Shown in pieces: positions 35,250 through 36,405 of a stretch of DNA of 36,405 bases (its first letter is position 1; every line of letters starts with the position of its first letter). The notes beneath the pieces were generated by a model, which made no database searches, was not told the origin of the DNA, and worked only from the letters and a program-made list of their open reading frames with translations. The translations under genes and the position numbers were made by a program. The DNA comes from Ichthyophthirius multifiliis. Taxonomy: Eukaryota > Ciliophora > Oligohymenophorea > Hymenostomatida. Where the stretch lies: the NCBI RefSeq assembly GCF_000220395.1, contig NW_004085874.1, forward strand, positions 9,864-46,268, read 5' to 3'.

Positions 35250-36405
35250 ATAAATAAATTAATTTTTTTTTATTATTTTCTTATATATATATAAATAAAA
35301 TATTAAAAGTATATATATTTAAAAAAATTGGTTATTTTTTTTTTTTATTTTAATTAATAAAAATAATAATAAATATTATATTTTTAACCACATAAGAAAT
35401 AATTAAAAACTAAAAAAAAAAAAATATAAATAAATGAATGAATAAATAAATATATTAATATTTATAAATAAAATTAAATAGAAAAAGAAAAATAAATATA
35501 ATACAATATAAAATTAAATATTTTTAATAATTTACCTTAAATTAAATATTCTAATTAGAAGATTAGAACATTTAAAAATAATTTATTTATATTTAAATAA
35601 TTTTTTTTTTTTTTAAATAAAATAAAAAACTCTCTACAAATTATCTGTTTTAGAATTTTATAAGCATATTCCTCATATAATTAAATACTTTATTTATTAT
35701 AATTGAATATACATTCTCTTTTATTTGCAAATTTTACATACAAAATATTCATATATAATAAATTAAATTTAATTAAAATAGTTATATTTAATAAAAAATA
35801 AAATACTATGTTTTTCATGCTTTCATTCTATAAATAATTTTCTATATTATAAAAAATATTATCATTTATTGAATTCTATTTATTTACTTTTCTATAATTT
35901 TTATTTAATTTTTTTAATATAAGAAATATATAAATATTACTTAATAATTAAAAATAAATTAGTATTAATCCAAAGTGAATATTATCTTATTATAAGTTTT
36001 AAATCTTCTTAATATAAATACAAATCGAAAAATTAATTTTAAATTTTTAAAAAAATATTTAAAATAGAAAAGAAGGACTAAAGAAAATTATATTAGATAA
36101 AAATTACATCTATAACAATATATGATATTTAGGGAAAAAATTTTATAATCAAATAATATACGTGGCAAAAATAATATAAATTAAAATAAAATAAAAAAAA
36201 ATTTTAATAAAAATAAATGAAAAAAATTATAATAAATATAAATATATTTATATATATATTAATAATTATATTTATATTAATAAAATTAATAAAAAAAAAA
36301 ATATAATAAAATTATTTAATTGAGTTAAAAATTTGTTGAAGTATAGATAATAAAAATAAAAAAATAAATATAAAAATAAAATAAAAATAAAAATAAAAAA
36401 AAAAA
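35250..36405. other. A/T-rich right edge, no gene seen
   Basis: About 1.16 kb after the bromodomain stop. Short open stretches occur in 35640-36170 but translate to low-complexity Ile/Lys/Asn/Phe sequence on both strands. The window ends in an A-rich AAAATA-type array that is simple sequence, not a ciliate telomere (no C4A2 or G4T2 repeats). Confidence 0.65.

Noticed and set aside
36290-36405. Chromosome-end telomere at the right edge
   Set aside because: The edge is an AAAATA-type simple repeat; no CCCCAA/GGGGTT-like ciliate telomere units.
1-36405. Retroelements, Polintons, insertion sequences or other mobile elements
   Set aside because: No reverse transcriptase, integrase, transposase or capsid-like peptide motif was seen in any frame I followed, and no long terminal repeats.

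Overview
The window looks like macronuclear DNA of an extremely AT-rich ciliate. Every recognisable protein family reads through in-frame TAA and TAG codons, often at positions where the family has Gln, and ends only at TGA. Introns are mostly 41-96 nt, GT..AG and nearly pure A/T, and spacers are A/T deserts full of (TA)n. This fits an oligohymenophorean of the Tetrahymena/Ichthyophthirius type. The species is inference.

Layout. 1-428: 3' end of an unidentified gene (+). 2533-3723: nuclear-type uracil-DNA glycosylase (+), six exons. 5225-7076: PH - membrane hairpin - START lipid-transfer-like protein (+). 7182-9676: three identical tRNA-Lys(UUU) genes. 11561-19819: giant secreted cysteine-rich protein (+, about 2,725 aa) with a C-terminal tail like a GPI signal, carrying very recent internal duplications of about 1.08 kb and 0.49 kb. 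20092-22530: OSCA/TMEM63-family channel (-). 23897-27328: divergent P2B (plasma-membrane Ca2+-ATPase-like) pump with altered catalytic motifs (-). 27519-28481: mitochondrial 2-oxoglutarate/malate-type carrier (-). 29170-30160: BRCT protein resembling the first BRCT of microcephalin (+). 30930-35249: bromodomain protein with long Gln-rich, coiled-coil-like and polyQ segments (+). The rest is A/T-rich spacer with microsatellites and one long imperfect hairpin.

The genes do not form one pathway. They fall into loose themes: DNA repair and chromatin (UNG, BRCT, bromodomain), membranes and ions (TMEM63, P2B pump, carrier, PH-START) and the cell surface (giant Cys-rich protein).

Five otherwise convincing genes each need small reading-frame corrections, nearly all equivalent to one missing base in an A or T run (once in CC). 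I read these mainly as consensus errors. In the PH-START gene the site coincides with a classic -1 slippery heptamer, which is listed separately. All intron and frame calls were made by eye, without transcript data.
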